From a virus, in the IMG/VR virus record IMGVR_UViG_3300025010_000009, positions 1 to 64,000 of that record: 64,000 nucleotides of DNA, one strand, 5' to 3'. Shown one piece after another: positions 33,296 through 41,623 of the stretch (within the stretch, counting starts at the first letter, position 1; each line of letters opens with the position of its first letter). The notes under the pieces were generated by a model, which saw nothing but the letters and a program-made list of their open reading frames with translations, was not told the origin of the DNA and did no database searches. A program made the translations under genes and the position numbers.

Positions 33296-33414
33296 AGGCA
33301 AGGCAGGATTCGAACCTGCACGCTGCTACGGGCCTAACCTGGCTTCTATACTTCTCCCGCTTCTGCGCTCTAGCCGGTATAAAACGATGCGTCTACCAAT
33401 TCCGCCACTTGCCT
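33296..33414 (-). tRNA. Leu-type (class II) tRNA-like gene, atypical
   Basis: On the minus strand AGGCAAG pairs with CTTGCCT (acceptor), the D arm GCGGAATTGGTAGACGC equals that of bacterial tRNA-Leu, and GCAGG-TTCGAAT-CCTGC is a perfect T arm. The middle is about 69 nt instead of about 33, and I find no good 5-bp anticodon stem with a 7-nt loop, so no anticodon is assigned. The acceptor helix extends to 14 perfect base pairs (33289-33302 with 33408-33421). No CCA encoded. It may be an unusual, insertion-bearing or decayed tRNA. Confidence 0.6.
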
Positions 33415-33436
33415 TTAACCCAATATGAAAAGGGTA

Positions 33437-34759
33437 TTACTTACCCTTTGTTAACTGTTCATTCAGGTCATCACAATCTGACCATACTTTGCACTTTTTA
33501 CAGGAATTACTGGTATTACAGTCATATCCATAGCGCAGACCTTCAGGGCAATTGCCTTTTGCACTGGTGCTTCCTTTATCAGGCTCAGGATCATCTGCCG
33601 GTGCGACCTTTTCACACTCATCAGCATTCTCACAGCGTCGGCAACGTTTTTCCTTTCCATAGTCTTCACCGAAAGTAAAACCATAAGGGCATTCATTCCC
33701 AGCTGGTTCAGGATCAGGTTCAGGTTCTTTTTCTGCACGGGTTCTGGTCCGGGTACGGGTTTCAGCAGCAGGTTCCTGATCAGAGGTTTGACGTTCACGG
33801 GTAGCCCGTTCACGTATTCTAGCAGGCTGTTCTTCACGTTGCTGTTCATCTTGTTCATGTTCCTCAGCCACTCCATTATAAATGGCTGCAATCTGGTCAT
33901 AGGTCATTTCTTTGAGAAAAGCATTCAGATCATATCCATGATCAATAGCCCAATCAGGCGGGACCTGCTTAGTTAACTCAAAATCAATCTTCTCAGCTTC
34001 AAAGTAGGTGGCCTTGCCAAAACTCTTTTCGTTATACCGAATATTGGTAACAACACCAGAATCAGGATCAGCAAACCAGGGGTCATCATCAGCAACCTCC
34101 TCAATTTCATCATTAAGGAGGGATCCGAAAAGATGGTAGCTAATATCCTGCAGATACAATTCCTCAGCCTGCGCCTCTGGGTCATACCAGAGGCTGAGTT
34201 CCCGCTGTTTGGCTTTGTATGCCTTGATAGTATCCTCATTAGCATCCCGGTCTTTCATAAGTTCATTCAGATCCTCACAAACCGGGCACCGCCTGCCGAA
34301 TGTCTTGGCCGGGCAGATAACCTTGATTTCCTCGGGGCCAATCTTGTGAATGTAGAAAGTACGCTTGTAAAAGAGGGCGCCGGGCTCGATCTTATCCGTA
34401 TAGTTGAACCCAATTGATTCATAGGGCAGGGTATAGAGACTTACCCGGCATTTTCCTTTCCGGTCAGCCTTTAACGGTAACCAATCAATATCCACATTAC
34501 CACGTGGAATAGCAATATAACTACTCCCCCCTGATTGTTGCTCCCTGGCCTGTTCTCTAGCTCTTTCCCGCATAGCCTGCATTTGCGCTGCTCGATTGGG
34601 TTTTCCAGCCTTGCCTGCTGATCCTGCTGCTCTTGCCATATTACTACCTCCTGATAATTGTTTTTGATATTCTAGCATTTGCGGTTGATCCCCCGGATTT
34701 GCTTTCCAGTAGGACATCCACTCTGATGTACCTGGTGTAAGGTGTTTAAAACCGTTCAT
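33437..34759 (-). CDS. Single-stranded DNA-binding protein (T4 gp32-like) with cysteine repeats
   Basis: 440 residues from ATG 34759. Core with zinc-binding ICPAKTFGRRCPVCEDLNEL, followed by an acidic linker and two C-terminal Cys-rich repeats (ECPYGFTFGEDYGKEKRCRR; NCPEGLRYGYDCNTSNSCKK), as in SSBs of large phages. A second ATG at 34639 has AGGAGG at 7 nt and would give a 400-residue form lacking GFKHLTPGTSEWMSYWKANP. Upstream of the RecA-like gene. Confidence 0.8.
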   Translation of the reverse strand: MNGFKHLTPGTSEWMSYWKANPGDQPQMLEYQKQLSGGSNMARAAGSAGKAGKPNRAAQMQAMRERAREQAREQQSGGSSYIAIPRGNVDIDWLPLKADRKGKCRVSLYTLPYESIGFNYTDKIEPGALFYKRTFYIHKIGPEEIKVICPAKTFGRRCPVCEDLNELMKDRDANEDTIKAYKAKQRELSLWYDPEAQAEELYLQDISYHLFGSLLNDEIEEVADDDPWFADPDSGVVTNIRYNEKSFGKATYFEAEKIDFELTKQVPPDWAIDHGYDLNAFLKEMTYDQIAAIYNGVAEEHEQDEQQREEQPARIRERATRERQTSDQEPAAETRTRTRTRAEKEPEPDPEPAGNECPYGFTFGEDYGKEKRCRRCENADECEKVAPADDPEPDKGSTSAKGNCPEGLRYGYDCNTSNSCKKCKVWSDCDDLNEQLTKGK

Positions 34760-34762
34760 ATT

Positions 34763-35281
34763 CTACTGCCTTGTGCGAATTTTACCCATTACTTTTTGGA
34801 CCTGTTCCATCCTGGTCCTTGCCTTGTCATTAATTTGGGTTGCCCGGCGCTCATTATAGTTCTTCAGCTCCTCAGCAAGTTCCCGACCAAGGCCAGGGCG
34901 CGCAAACCACTCGGCCAGGGCAAGGCGTACAAGGTTTTCAAGAACTGTTTTGCGCTGATGAAGGCTAAAAACAGTATTACTCAAGATATTTGCCTCATAC
35001 TCAGCCTGGATAAGTTTTTCCTTTGCTGCCTGATGATCCGGGTGATCCCGATAATAGGCCTCAACTTTTTGTGCATTGCCATAATCTTTATTGCCGGAAA
35101 CCTCTTTGATGAGTTGGGATCGGGTGACCTTTAGATCCTCATGTGCTTCAGCCAGGGCTTTTTTTGCCTCAGCTTCCATTCTTGCATATTTGGAAAAAAG
35201 CATGGGCTGGCGTAAAAGCTCAACATCAAGATTATCTGGGTCAATTTCAAGATCAGTATTAAATTCATTTTCATCATACAT
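34763..35281 (-). CDS. UvsY-like recombination mediator (putative)
   Basis: 172 residues, mostly alpha-helical. DPDNLDVELLRQPMLFSKYA then coiled coil with KLIQAEYEANILSNTVFSLH and basic RRATQINDKARTRMEQVQKV. Phage UvsY-type mediators are helical, of this length, and sit next to SSB genes. Assigned by context and character rather than a clear motif. Confidence 0.6.
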   Translation of the reverse strand: MYDENEFNTDLEIDPDNLDVELLRQPMLFSKYARMEAEAKKALAEAHEDLKVTRSQLIKEVSGNKDYGNAQKVEAYYRDHPDHQAAKEKLIQAEYEANILSNTVFSLHQRKTVLENLVRLALAEWFARPGLGRELAEELKNYNERRATQINDKARTRMEQVQKVMGKIRTRQ

Positions 35282-35296
35282 AGTTATATACTCCTA

Positions 35297-35803
35297 TTAC
35301 TTTGGTTCGAAAAATAAGATATTTGGAGTAATTCCAACAGCTAACCGCAGGGCATTAAGGCTTTCCCGAAGGATATCAGAACCAAACATAAATTGGAATG
35401 CAACCCGTGCCTCATCTGTAATATCTTTATCAAGGGTTATTGTTATATGCTGGTGGGGCAGCCCTGTTTTAGATGGCTTTTCAATAATATCAACTATATT
35501 AATATGTATTGAATTTTCCATCCAATATTTCAAGTCATTAACCCTTCCCCTAAAATAAGTATATTGCTCTTTACAATCAATATCAATCTGAAGTTGATTT
35601 TTCTTAGGTAGGATAATATTACAGTTATTTGCCTCAGCAATCTTATTAACATCTTGTTCAATATCATATACCTGTTGAAAAAATTTCTCATTATAAATAA
35701 GAGAATTGAGTATATCCCAGATAGCACCTTTATTTTTAGCTATACAATTTTTAGTTTCTGAGGTAATATCATCTAATTCACAAAGTTCTAATTGCGCTTT
35801 CAT
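35297..35803 (-). CDS. Hypothetical protein (168 aa)
   Basis: Charged alpha/beta protein (QVYDIEQDVNKIAEANNCNI; LPHQHITITLDKDITDEARV). First gene after the promoter at 35844. No recognised domain; the C-terminal VAFQFMFGSDILRESLNALR helix is well ordered in character. May act with the recombination genes downstream. Confidence 0.6.
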   Translation of the reverse strand: MKAQLELCELDDITSETKNCIAKNKGAIWDILNSLIYNEKFFQQVYDIEQDVNKIAEANNCNIILPKKNQLQIDIDCKEQYTYFRGRVNDLKYWMENSIHINIVDIIEKPSKTGLPHQHITITLDKDITDEARVAFQFMFGSDILRESLNALRLAVGITPNILFFEPK

Positions 35804-35843
35804 TTCCCAATCCTCTAGCTAAAGTTAAAGAAGGTATACTTTT

Positions 35844-35871
35844 ATTATAAAGTAAATAAAATAAAAGTAAA
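35844..35871 (-). promoter_or_regulatory. CTTTACT-type sigma70 promoter, 16-bp spacer
   Basis: Minus strand TTTACT (35871-35866) and TATAAT (35849-35844) with a 16-bp spacer, about 40 bp upstream of the gene at 35803. Shares the CTTTACTTT -35 context with promoters at 46643, 51442 and 57930. Probably drives 35803 to 26022. Confidence 0.6.
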
Positions 35872-35886
35872 GTTAAAAATTAAAGG

Positions 35887-36861
35887 TTAAAAAGGTACAT
35901 CATCTGTTTCAGGTGCTTCAACACTCGCAAGGGCATCATAACAGGCCATAGTAAGACCGGGTGCGCCCGTATCATAAAATGGAGTTCTGAACGCATCCAT
36001 AATAATGAAAGCACGTGCATCATCCTCCTGAAGTAATACCTTATTACAGTATCCTAGGACAGCCCGGCGTACCTTTTCAGGGTCCTCATCCTTTAAGTTC
36101 AATAGGATCTTCCGCACCTGGGGCCATGCAAATTTCTGCAGCATAGATCGGCATAAGTCAATAACAGTAGTCTCAATGATCTGCACACATTTTACAGCAT
36201 CAAGCTGCTTATCTTTAGGTAGGTCAATAACTTGATCAAGGGCTACAAGAGCATTTCTAGGGTGTCCCTCAGCTAAGTGTATTACAGCGTCAAGTACCTC
36301 CCTGTTAATAGCTTTTCCCTCAGCCCGGCAAATACCTTTTAGAAGTCTGAGCATATCCATGTCATCAAGGAGTTCAACCTCAAATACACTACACCGACTA
36401 CGGATACCCTCCAGAAGTCCTTGGGGTTCAGACGTACAGAGGAAAAAATAAGTATGGTCCGGGGGTTCCTCAAGTAGCTTGAGTAGGGCACTCTGTGCCT
36501 GATTCTTGGCACTTGCCCCACCTTGGCCAAGCATATGTACCTCGTCAAAAAGCCAACATCGGACGTTCTTTCCGCCCAGGGCTTTCATATTGGCATTTTT
36601 TCTGACCTCCCGAACGTCATCAATAGAACGGAAAACAGCACTATCAAGTTCAACAAAATCCCGTTCTAGATCACATCCAAACTCCTGGGCAACAATCCGC
36701 GCAAGAGTGGTTTTCCCGCACCCGATAGGTCCGGTGAAAAGATAAGCGTGAGGGATCTTCTCCAGTGGTTTACCCAGTACGGTCCCCAGCTTTTCTATCA
36801 TATCATCATTGCCTACAAAATCATCTAATATTTTGGGCCTGTACTCAATATGTAATGGCAT
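35887..36861 (-). CDS. Clamp loader ATPase (DnaX/gp44-like)
   Basis: 324 residues. YRPKILDDFVGNDDMIEKL, Walker A FTGPIGCGKTTLARIVAQ, Walker B WLFDEVHMLG, sensor 1 FFLCTSEPQGL, arginine finger SRC motif GIRSRCSVFEV and sensor 2 GHPRNALVALDQV. Loads the sliding clamp encoded at 41624. No second large loader subunit is evident. Confidence 0.87.
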   Translation of the reverse strand: MPLHIEYRPKILDDFVGNDDMIEKLGTVLGKPLEKIPHAYLFTGPIGCGKTTLARIVAQEFGCDLERDFVELDSAVFRSIDDVREVRKNANMKALGGKNVRCWLFDEVHMLGQGGASAKNQAQSALLKLLEEPPDHTYFFLCTSEPQGLLEGIRSRCSVFEVELLDDMDMLRLLKGICRAEGKAINREVLDAVIHLAEGHPRNALVALDQVIDLPKDKQLDAVKCVQIIETTVIDLCRSMLQKFAWPQVRKILLNLKDEDPEKVRRAVLGYCNKVLLQEDDARAFIIMDAFRTPFYDTGAPGLTMACYDALASVEAPETDDVPF

Positions 36862-36878
36862 TATTTATCCTCTTCAGT

Positions 36879-37889
36879 TTACTTTCGTTTAATAGGTGTA
36901 TATAACCTCTTTGATATAAAATCCTGCCGAGCCATTTCCATGACCTCTCGCATCTGGGGGTGGGCTCCAGGATTTTCCTCACTACGCAGGTGGAACATAT
37001 AATGCCATTGGGTAATATCTGCCTGGACAAGGAGTTCTGCTGCCAGAGCATTTTGCAGTAATCCCCTTGCCTGCTCAGGACGTTGCTTGCTCGCTTCTCC
37101 AACTACATTTTCATTCATGAGCAAGCAATATTCATTGTAGGATTGAATTATAGACTTTACCCAAATCCTAACAGCAGGATTTTCAATTACATTTGCACAA
37201 TGTATATCGTATACGCCAGGGCTTATCTGTGTATAAAACCATGGGGGGAGGATAAACCTGGCTGGTCTTTTCAGGTAATTTACATAACGGGTACTTTCCT
37301 GGAGAAAGCTGCAGGGGCGGTGTCGTACCATCTCATGTGTAATACCCCTGTCAATAGTGAATTTAATACAGATAGGGAGAAAATTGAGGGGCAACTTATT
37401 TTCTCTGGTAATTATTGCCCAGCCCCCGGTAGGACGTAAAGGCTGGTAGGAGAAAAATTCAGGATATTTTTCCAGTAATAAGCAATATATATCAATTAAT
37501 GGCTGAAATGATATCCACCAAGGAGTAATTTCAAATGTATCTATCCAGGCCCTGAGACTACCACCAAAGAATAATACCCCATTCTTTTCATTGAATTCAA
37601 TCTTGTGGAACTGAATCCGGTGATGATGAGCAAGTATAGCCAACAGTTTGGAATAGATAGAAATATCAGTATAAGTTCTGAATACAATCCATCCAAATTC
37701 TAAAACACTCATATGTTTCTTCTTTGCCTTATCAATTACAAAGGGCGTAGCGGATTCAGCAGTAATCTTATCCTCACTTTTATAACACAGACGCCCAGCG
37801 CGTTCAATCCTTTGCATCATCTCTTCACGTTTAAGAGGAGGAGGACCCCAGACATCAATACTGGGTTTAATCAATTCTATTTCAATCAT
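36879..37889 (-). CDS. thyX: Flavin-dependent thymidylate synthase-like (ThyX)
   Basis: 336 residues, longer than the usual 220-250. ThyX signature RHRPCSFLQESTRYVNY (R-H-R-x2-S-x4-S-x-RY). Also FTIDRGITHEMVRHR upstream and RNALAAEL-type and HYMFHLRSEENPGAHPQMRE at the C-terminus, which bind FAD/dUMP. Makes dTMP, or possibly a modified pyrimidine given the DNA-modification genes nearby (inference). Confidence 0.85.
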   Translation of the reverse strand: MIEIELIKPSIDVWGPPPLKREEMMQRIERAGRLCYKSEDKITAESATPFVIDKAKKKHMSVLEFGWIVFRTYTDISIYSKLLAILAHHHRIQFHKIEFNEKNGVLFFGGSLRAWIDTFEITPWWISFQPLIDIYCLLLEKYPEFFSYQPLRPTGGWAIITRENKLPLNFLPICIKFTIDRGITHEMVRHRPCSFLQESTRYVNYLKRPARFILPPWFYTQISPGVYDIHCANVIENPAVRIWVKSIIQSYNEYCLLMNENVVGEASKQRPEQARGLLQNALAAELLVQADITQWHYMFHLRSEENPGAHPQMREVMEMARQDFISKRLYTPIKRK

Positions 37890-38212
37890 TTCAACACCTC
37901 CAAAGTTTTAAATTGGATATTCAGAGGCCATATGTCCTGTCCTTCCCGAATAGCCTCACCTAACCTGCATTGTTTACATGCATCCTCATTAACATGTAAT
38001 AGCGGGTAATCAATAGATCTGCTTGCTTGCCTAATACGTATCGCAATATAGGTACACCGCAGTTGACAAAAGGAACGGAAATATAAATGGGCAATATCAA
38101 GAGTTTCAGCATAGAAAATAGTTTCTCGCTTCTCAGCAATAAAACACTGTCGAGTAAATCGCCTTTGTGTAGTCTTTCCCCGTTTACTCTTCTTCGTCTT
38201 AGGCTTAGGCAT
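37886..38212 (-). CDS. Basic hypothetical protein (108 aa)
   Basis: N-terminal very basic (PKPKTKKSKRGKTTQRRFTR), with CQLRCTYIAIRIRQ and DACKQCRLGEAIREG, so CXXXC and CXXC cysteines in a probable zinc site. ATG overlaps the thyX start (ATGA). May bind nucleic acid. No family recognised. Confidence 0.6.
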   Translation of the reverse strand: MPKPKTKKSKRGKTTQRRFTRQCFIAEKRETIFYAETLDIAHLYFRSFCQLRCTYIAIRIRQASRSIDYPLLHVNEDACKQCRLGEAIREGQDIWPLNIQFKTLEVLK

Positions 38213-38215
38213 GGG

Positions 38216-38722
38216 CTATTCCCTATCAATATCTTCATTAACAAAAAGAATTGATCTACATTGTGTTTGGTGTGCATATACTTTTATACTCACTCCATTT
38301 TTACAAGCAATTCCAAGTCTACGTAAACAACTTATAAGTATAGTTATTTCTGCGTTAATTTTTCTTTCCTGTGGCTGTGCCCGTTTAGTATGGATAAAAC
38401 CATTCCCACGCCATTCCAAGAGTCCCCATTTAGGGGGTAGTTCATCAACTTGGATCAATCCCTTTGGACAAGCATAATACCGCCATTTACCCATACCAGT
38501 ATCTGGCTTACGCCTGAATATCTTTTTTGCATCATTCAGAAAATCACTCCGATCTGCTTTGACTTCAATTAGAATTGTATTACCGCCTGTATTAAATCCT
38601 AGAACATCAGGGTGTTCTCTATTTTGAGTAGCAAGCTCAGTAACAACAACAGGACAATTATGAGTTAACCACTTAGCAGCTTTTTCAACTAGGAAACCGT
38701 GTGTTATTTTCTTTCCAGTCAT
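38216..38722 (-). CDS. PD-(D/E)XK nuclease-like protein
   Basis: 168 residues. HPDVLGF then ILIEVKADRSDFLNDAKKIF gives the D...E-x-K core of this nuclease superfamily, followed by GMGKWRYYACPKGLI and a C-terminal extension. Similar small proteins occur in phages as Holliday resolvase or MmcB-like nucleases. Which substrate is unknown. Confidence 0.72.
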   Translation of the reverse strand: MTGKKITHGFLVEKAAKWLTHNCPVVVTELATQNREHPDVLGFNTGGNTILIEVKADRSDFLNDAKKIFRRKPDTGMGKWRYYACPKGLIQVDELPPKWGLLEWRGNGFIHTKRAQPQERKINAEITILISCLRRLGIACKNGVSIKVYAHQTQCRSILFVNEDIDRE

Positions 38723-38753
38723 GACCTCACGTCCTATATTAACTTATTAACTA

Positions 38754-40208
38754 TTAACTATTAACCTGAGCACATACTGGGCAGGTCAAATCTTTATAAA
38801 GCCATTTATTTCCGCACTGTGTACAACCCTGTGGGTATTCTTTTACTTTTTTCAGGTGGTACCAGCTAGCCCCTGCCGGCCCCAATTCCAAGTCAATTTT
38901 AAGGGGAACAATTATCCAAGGCCAATGCTGGCGAACATCTACGCACATAACCCGATTTACAACACCTACAATATGGTTAATCTCACTTGGCTCAAAGTCA
39001 AATACGAGAGCATCATGAATTTGCCCTAAAATCTTGGATTCCCACTTTTCCTCAACGGCAATCTTCTGTAACTGAATAATTGACCAGAGGAGGAAATGAA
39101 AGCTGCTACCCTGAATTGGATAGTTACAAACTTCATTCCTGGTCATTACCCCCTGATACCGAAAGCCTGTGAGGCTATCCACATAACCCTGTCTGTGATA
39201 GAGTTTTACCCAGTCATCTTTCCACTTTGCATATACCGGGAAACGCTGTCCCCAGAAACGTTCTTCAACTTTCTCAATATGTTTTTCAAATTGAGCTAAG
39301 TTACGAATACCCTTTTTGCGCAGGTGATCATAAAGGGGAGTACCTTTCTTTGTAATGAGTTTAAGCTGCTGAATTGCATTCCAGAGGTTCTTTGCACACA
39401 TTACATAATAATCACCATAAAACTCAGCAAAAGTGAAGTTGTTCTTACCCGCATATCGAATATCCCCAGTCCACTCATCAAGGTCAAGTAAGTAACACTC
39501 ACAGGCTATATCCCGGTGCATATCAAGCTCAGGATTCATAATCTCAGCAATCATATTCGGGTCCTGGTGATAGCAGCAGCTGCCGATAACCTCAGCCTTA
39601 CTGTAGTCAACCTCCCCTAATAGCCGGTGCCTTGTACGTGGAATAAATTTTGTACGTACAAGTCTTTTAAGCTCTTCCTCATGTTTCGGGACGTTCTGAA
39701 AATTGATATTACTTGAGCTTGATCTGTAGCTTATAAGCAGGAGGTTAAAGAAGGGGTGGAGCATTCCACCCACTTGTTCACGGAGAATACCCTCAAGATT
39801 TGTGGACCTTACCTTTTCAAGTTTTCTGCGCTCAATAAGGTCTAAAAGCCAGGGTTGTTCCAGGGCCTTTAGACTTTCTTCATCTGTGCTGCCAGTGGTT
39901 TTATTCTCACTACTCTTTTCAGTTTCTTTAAATGGCTTGAGTTTAAGCCTGGTATAGAGTAATTCCCGAAGTTGATCATCACTATCCAGATTGAACTTCA
40001 GCCCGTACATCTCTTTCCAGATTTTGACCTCTTTAGACGCATAAAGTCGGGCCTCAATAGCAGGTATACGCTTTTCCCCAAGTCTACGCATATCCAACTC
40101 AATAGCAGGGACATCTACACGCAGGCCATTAAGTTGTATTTGACTCAGGGCTAGGGCTCCCTCATGTAAAAGTTGGTACCCAGAATGTGTTATAGGTAAA
40201 CAGGTCAT
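38754..40208 (-). CDS. DNA polymerase, family A, polymerase domain only
   Basis: 484 residues. Motif A region GEVDYSKAEVIGS, where the usual D-Y-S-Q-I-E is D-Y-S-K-A-E. Motif B RYAGKNNFTFAEFYGD and motif C ILGQIHDALVFD carry their acidic residues. A C-terminal zinc knuckle (CTQCGNKWLYKDLTCPVC) is present. It lacks a 3'-5' exonuclease, which is encoded in the next upstream gene. Replicative polymerase of this phage. The K-A change in motif A may alter nucleotide selection (inference). Confidence 0.86.
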   Translation of the reverse strand: MTCLPITHSGYQLLHEGALALSQIQLNGLRVDVPAIELDMRRLGEKRIPAIEARLYASKEVKIWKEMYGLKFNLDSDDQLRELLYTRLKLKPFKETEKSSENKTTGSTDEESLKALEQPWLLDLIERRKLEKVRSTNLEGILREQVGGMLHPFFNLLLISYRSSSSNINFQNVPKHEEELKRLVRTKFIPRTRHRLLGEVDYSKAEVIGSCCYHQDPNMIAEIMNPELDMHRDIACECYLLDLDEWTGDIRYAGKNNFTFAEFYGDYYVMCAKNLWNAIQQLKLITKKGTPLYDHLRKKGIRNLAQFEKHIEKVEERFWGQRFPVYAKWKDDWVKLYHRQGYVDSLTGFRYQGVMTRNEVCNYPIQGSSFHFLLWSIIQLQKIAVEEKWESKILGQIHDALVFDFEPSEINHIVGVVNRVMCVDVRQHWPWIIVPLKIDLELGPAGASWYHLKKVKEYPQGCTQCGNKWLYKDLTCPVCAQVNS

Positions 40209-41428
40209 TTCAGGCCCTCAAATTGTTTCCATTGCAAGCTAGCAATACGGTATTCAGTAAGGCTATCCAAGGCGCAACGTTTAAGTATATCCCTCATTGG
40301 CGCATCATATATTCGGTTAAGAGCATTTGCATTCTTTTCGTTTGATTTAAGGTATTCATCCGTTGCGCCCTTAAAGTTGAAGAAACCCAATGTTTTTGCT
40401 GCCTGGAATTCAAGATTTTTAGTACCCCGGCGATTGTCAAGAGTATGTTCTCCATACATAGTGTCCCAATACCATCCATTTACGGGACAGTTAAGTACTG
40501 CCCTTGACCACATATCCTCAAATTTCATATTCTGTGCAATTTTTTTTATACTACTGTCAACAAGTATTTTTTTAAGCAGGCGTTCAATATTGATGTCATT
40601 AAATTGAAAGGCAAAAGCGTGGTCAAACCCGGTAGCAATACTACAGGCAACAATATGTTGCTCTCTAGCTATAGGCCGCAGCCCAGTTGTCTCATAATCA
40701 AATGCTATTGGGTTATGGAATTGACGAGCAACCCGGTCAAGACGGTTTAGAACATCATCCGTATTAGTAAGGATTTCAATACAATCCTCTTCAGGTTTCC
40801 AGGTCGGGAAGGGATCTTGATAGTGCTTTATAGCATACTCAAGGTCATTAAGAAATACGGTCTCAACAGCGGGGTTAACCTTCTCATTTCTGAGTACATA
40901 ACTGGGATGAAATAAGGGAAATACCCAACAATGGTTTTCCCGATCAGGTATTTGCCAACCCCTCCAGAGGGTAATACCACCACCAATATTCGTCCGGTGT
41001 CCGAAGTAGCTCTCAATAGCAGCACCACCCAACAGGAATACTGCCTTGGGTTTAACCTCATGCAGAACACTGTAACAACGGGAACGGCAGGCCTGAATTT
41101 CATGTGATTTGGGTGCCCGGTTATCCGGTGGCCGGCAATTAACGCTATTAATTTTAACAGTATCCCTATCAAGGTCAATACCATGTTCGCCAAGGCATCC
41201 CCGATAGTATGTGCCAATTTTTCCAACAAGTTGTTTCCCCCGTTTGTCCTCATCTTCCCCAGGTGCCTCAGCCCAATTGAGAATACCTAACTGGCCCTGA
41301 CCGTGCGGCGCCATCTTTGGACTTAGGCATTGCCGGTATAACCCACATGAGGCACAGCCTATTGGCTTGCCCCCGACCACGCCCTTATGTAATCCAATTA
41401 CATCATCTTTGGAAAAGAATCCGGACAT
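40205..41428 (-). CDS. UDG family 4-like domain fused to 3'-5' exonuclease
   Basis: 407 residues. N-terminal CASCGLYRQC (C25, C28, C34) for an iron-sulfur cluster, then LNWAEAPGEDEDKRGKQLVG and FPLFHPSYVL, the family 4 uracil-DNA glycosylase motifs. From about residue 243 a DEDD exonuclease follows: IAFDYETTGLRP, AQNMKFEDMW and CALDSLTEYRIA. SPO1-type polymerases carry a similar UDG domain, but here UDG plus exonuclease is a separate gene overlapping the polymerase by 4 nt. Confidence 0.82.
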   Translation of the reverse strand: MSGFFSKDDVIGLHKGVVGGKPIGCASCGLYRQCLSPKMAPHGQGQLGILNWAEAPGEDEDKRGKQLVGKIGTYYRGCLGEHGIDLDRDTVKINSVNCRPPDNRAPKSHEIQACRSRCYSVLHEVKPKAVFLLGGAAIESYFGHRTNIGGGITLWRGWQIPDRENHCWVFPLFHPSYVLRNEKVNPAVETVFLNDLEYAIKHYQDPFPTWKPEEDCIEILTNTDDVLNRLDRVARQFHNPIAFDYETTGLRPIAREQHIVACSIATGFDHAFAFQFNDINIERLLKKILVDSSIKKIAQNMKFEDMWSRAVLNCPVNGWYWDTMYGEHTLDNRRGTKNLEFQAAKTLGFFNFKGATDEYLKSNEKNANALNRIYDAPMRDILKRCALDSLTEYRIASLQWKQFEGLK

Positions 41429-41434
41429 GAACGG

Positions 41435-41620
41435 CTACCCCCTTTTAGTTGCCTTTTCCCAAATATTGTTAAGCGTTTCATCTTGTTTAGGAGTAAGGTC
41501 AGAGCCGGTAGCTAATCTATCTGATATTGATTCAATAAAATTGGTTTCCCATTCGGTTAACCGACTTTCCCTGGCCTCACAGTCATCAATCATTTCAAGC
41601 CATTCTTCTTTTCTAGACAT
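41435..41620 (-). CDS. Small acidic helical protein (61 aa)
   Basis: Helical and charged (RKEEWLEMIDDCEARESRLT; DRLATGSDLTPKQDETLNNI), in the style of a small zinc-independent DNA-associated protein. Lies between clamp and UDG-exonuclease genes with short spacing. No family recognised. Confidence 0.6.
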   Translation of the reverse strand: MSRKEEWLEMIDDCEARESRLTEWETNFIESISDRLATGSDLTPKQDETLNNIWEKATKRG

Positions 41621-41623
41621 GAA

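Noticed and set aside
33265-33678. Plus-strand ORF over tRNA-like gene and SSB end
   Set aside because: Shadow of the tRNA-like gene and SSB; no supporting start.
39765-39795. Further copy of the dispersed repeat (CCCACTTGTTCACGGAG)
   Set aside because: Short match inside normal polymerase codons without the hairpin or TTTTTA block; likely chance.
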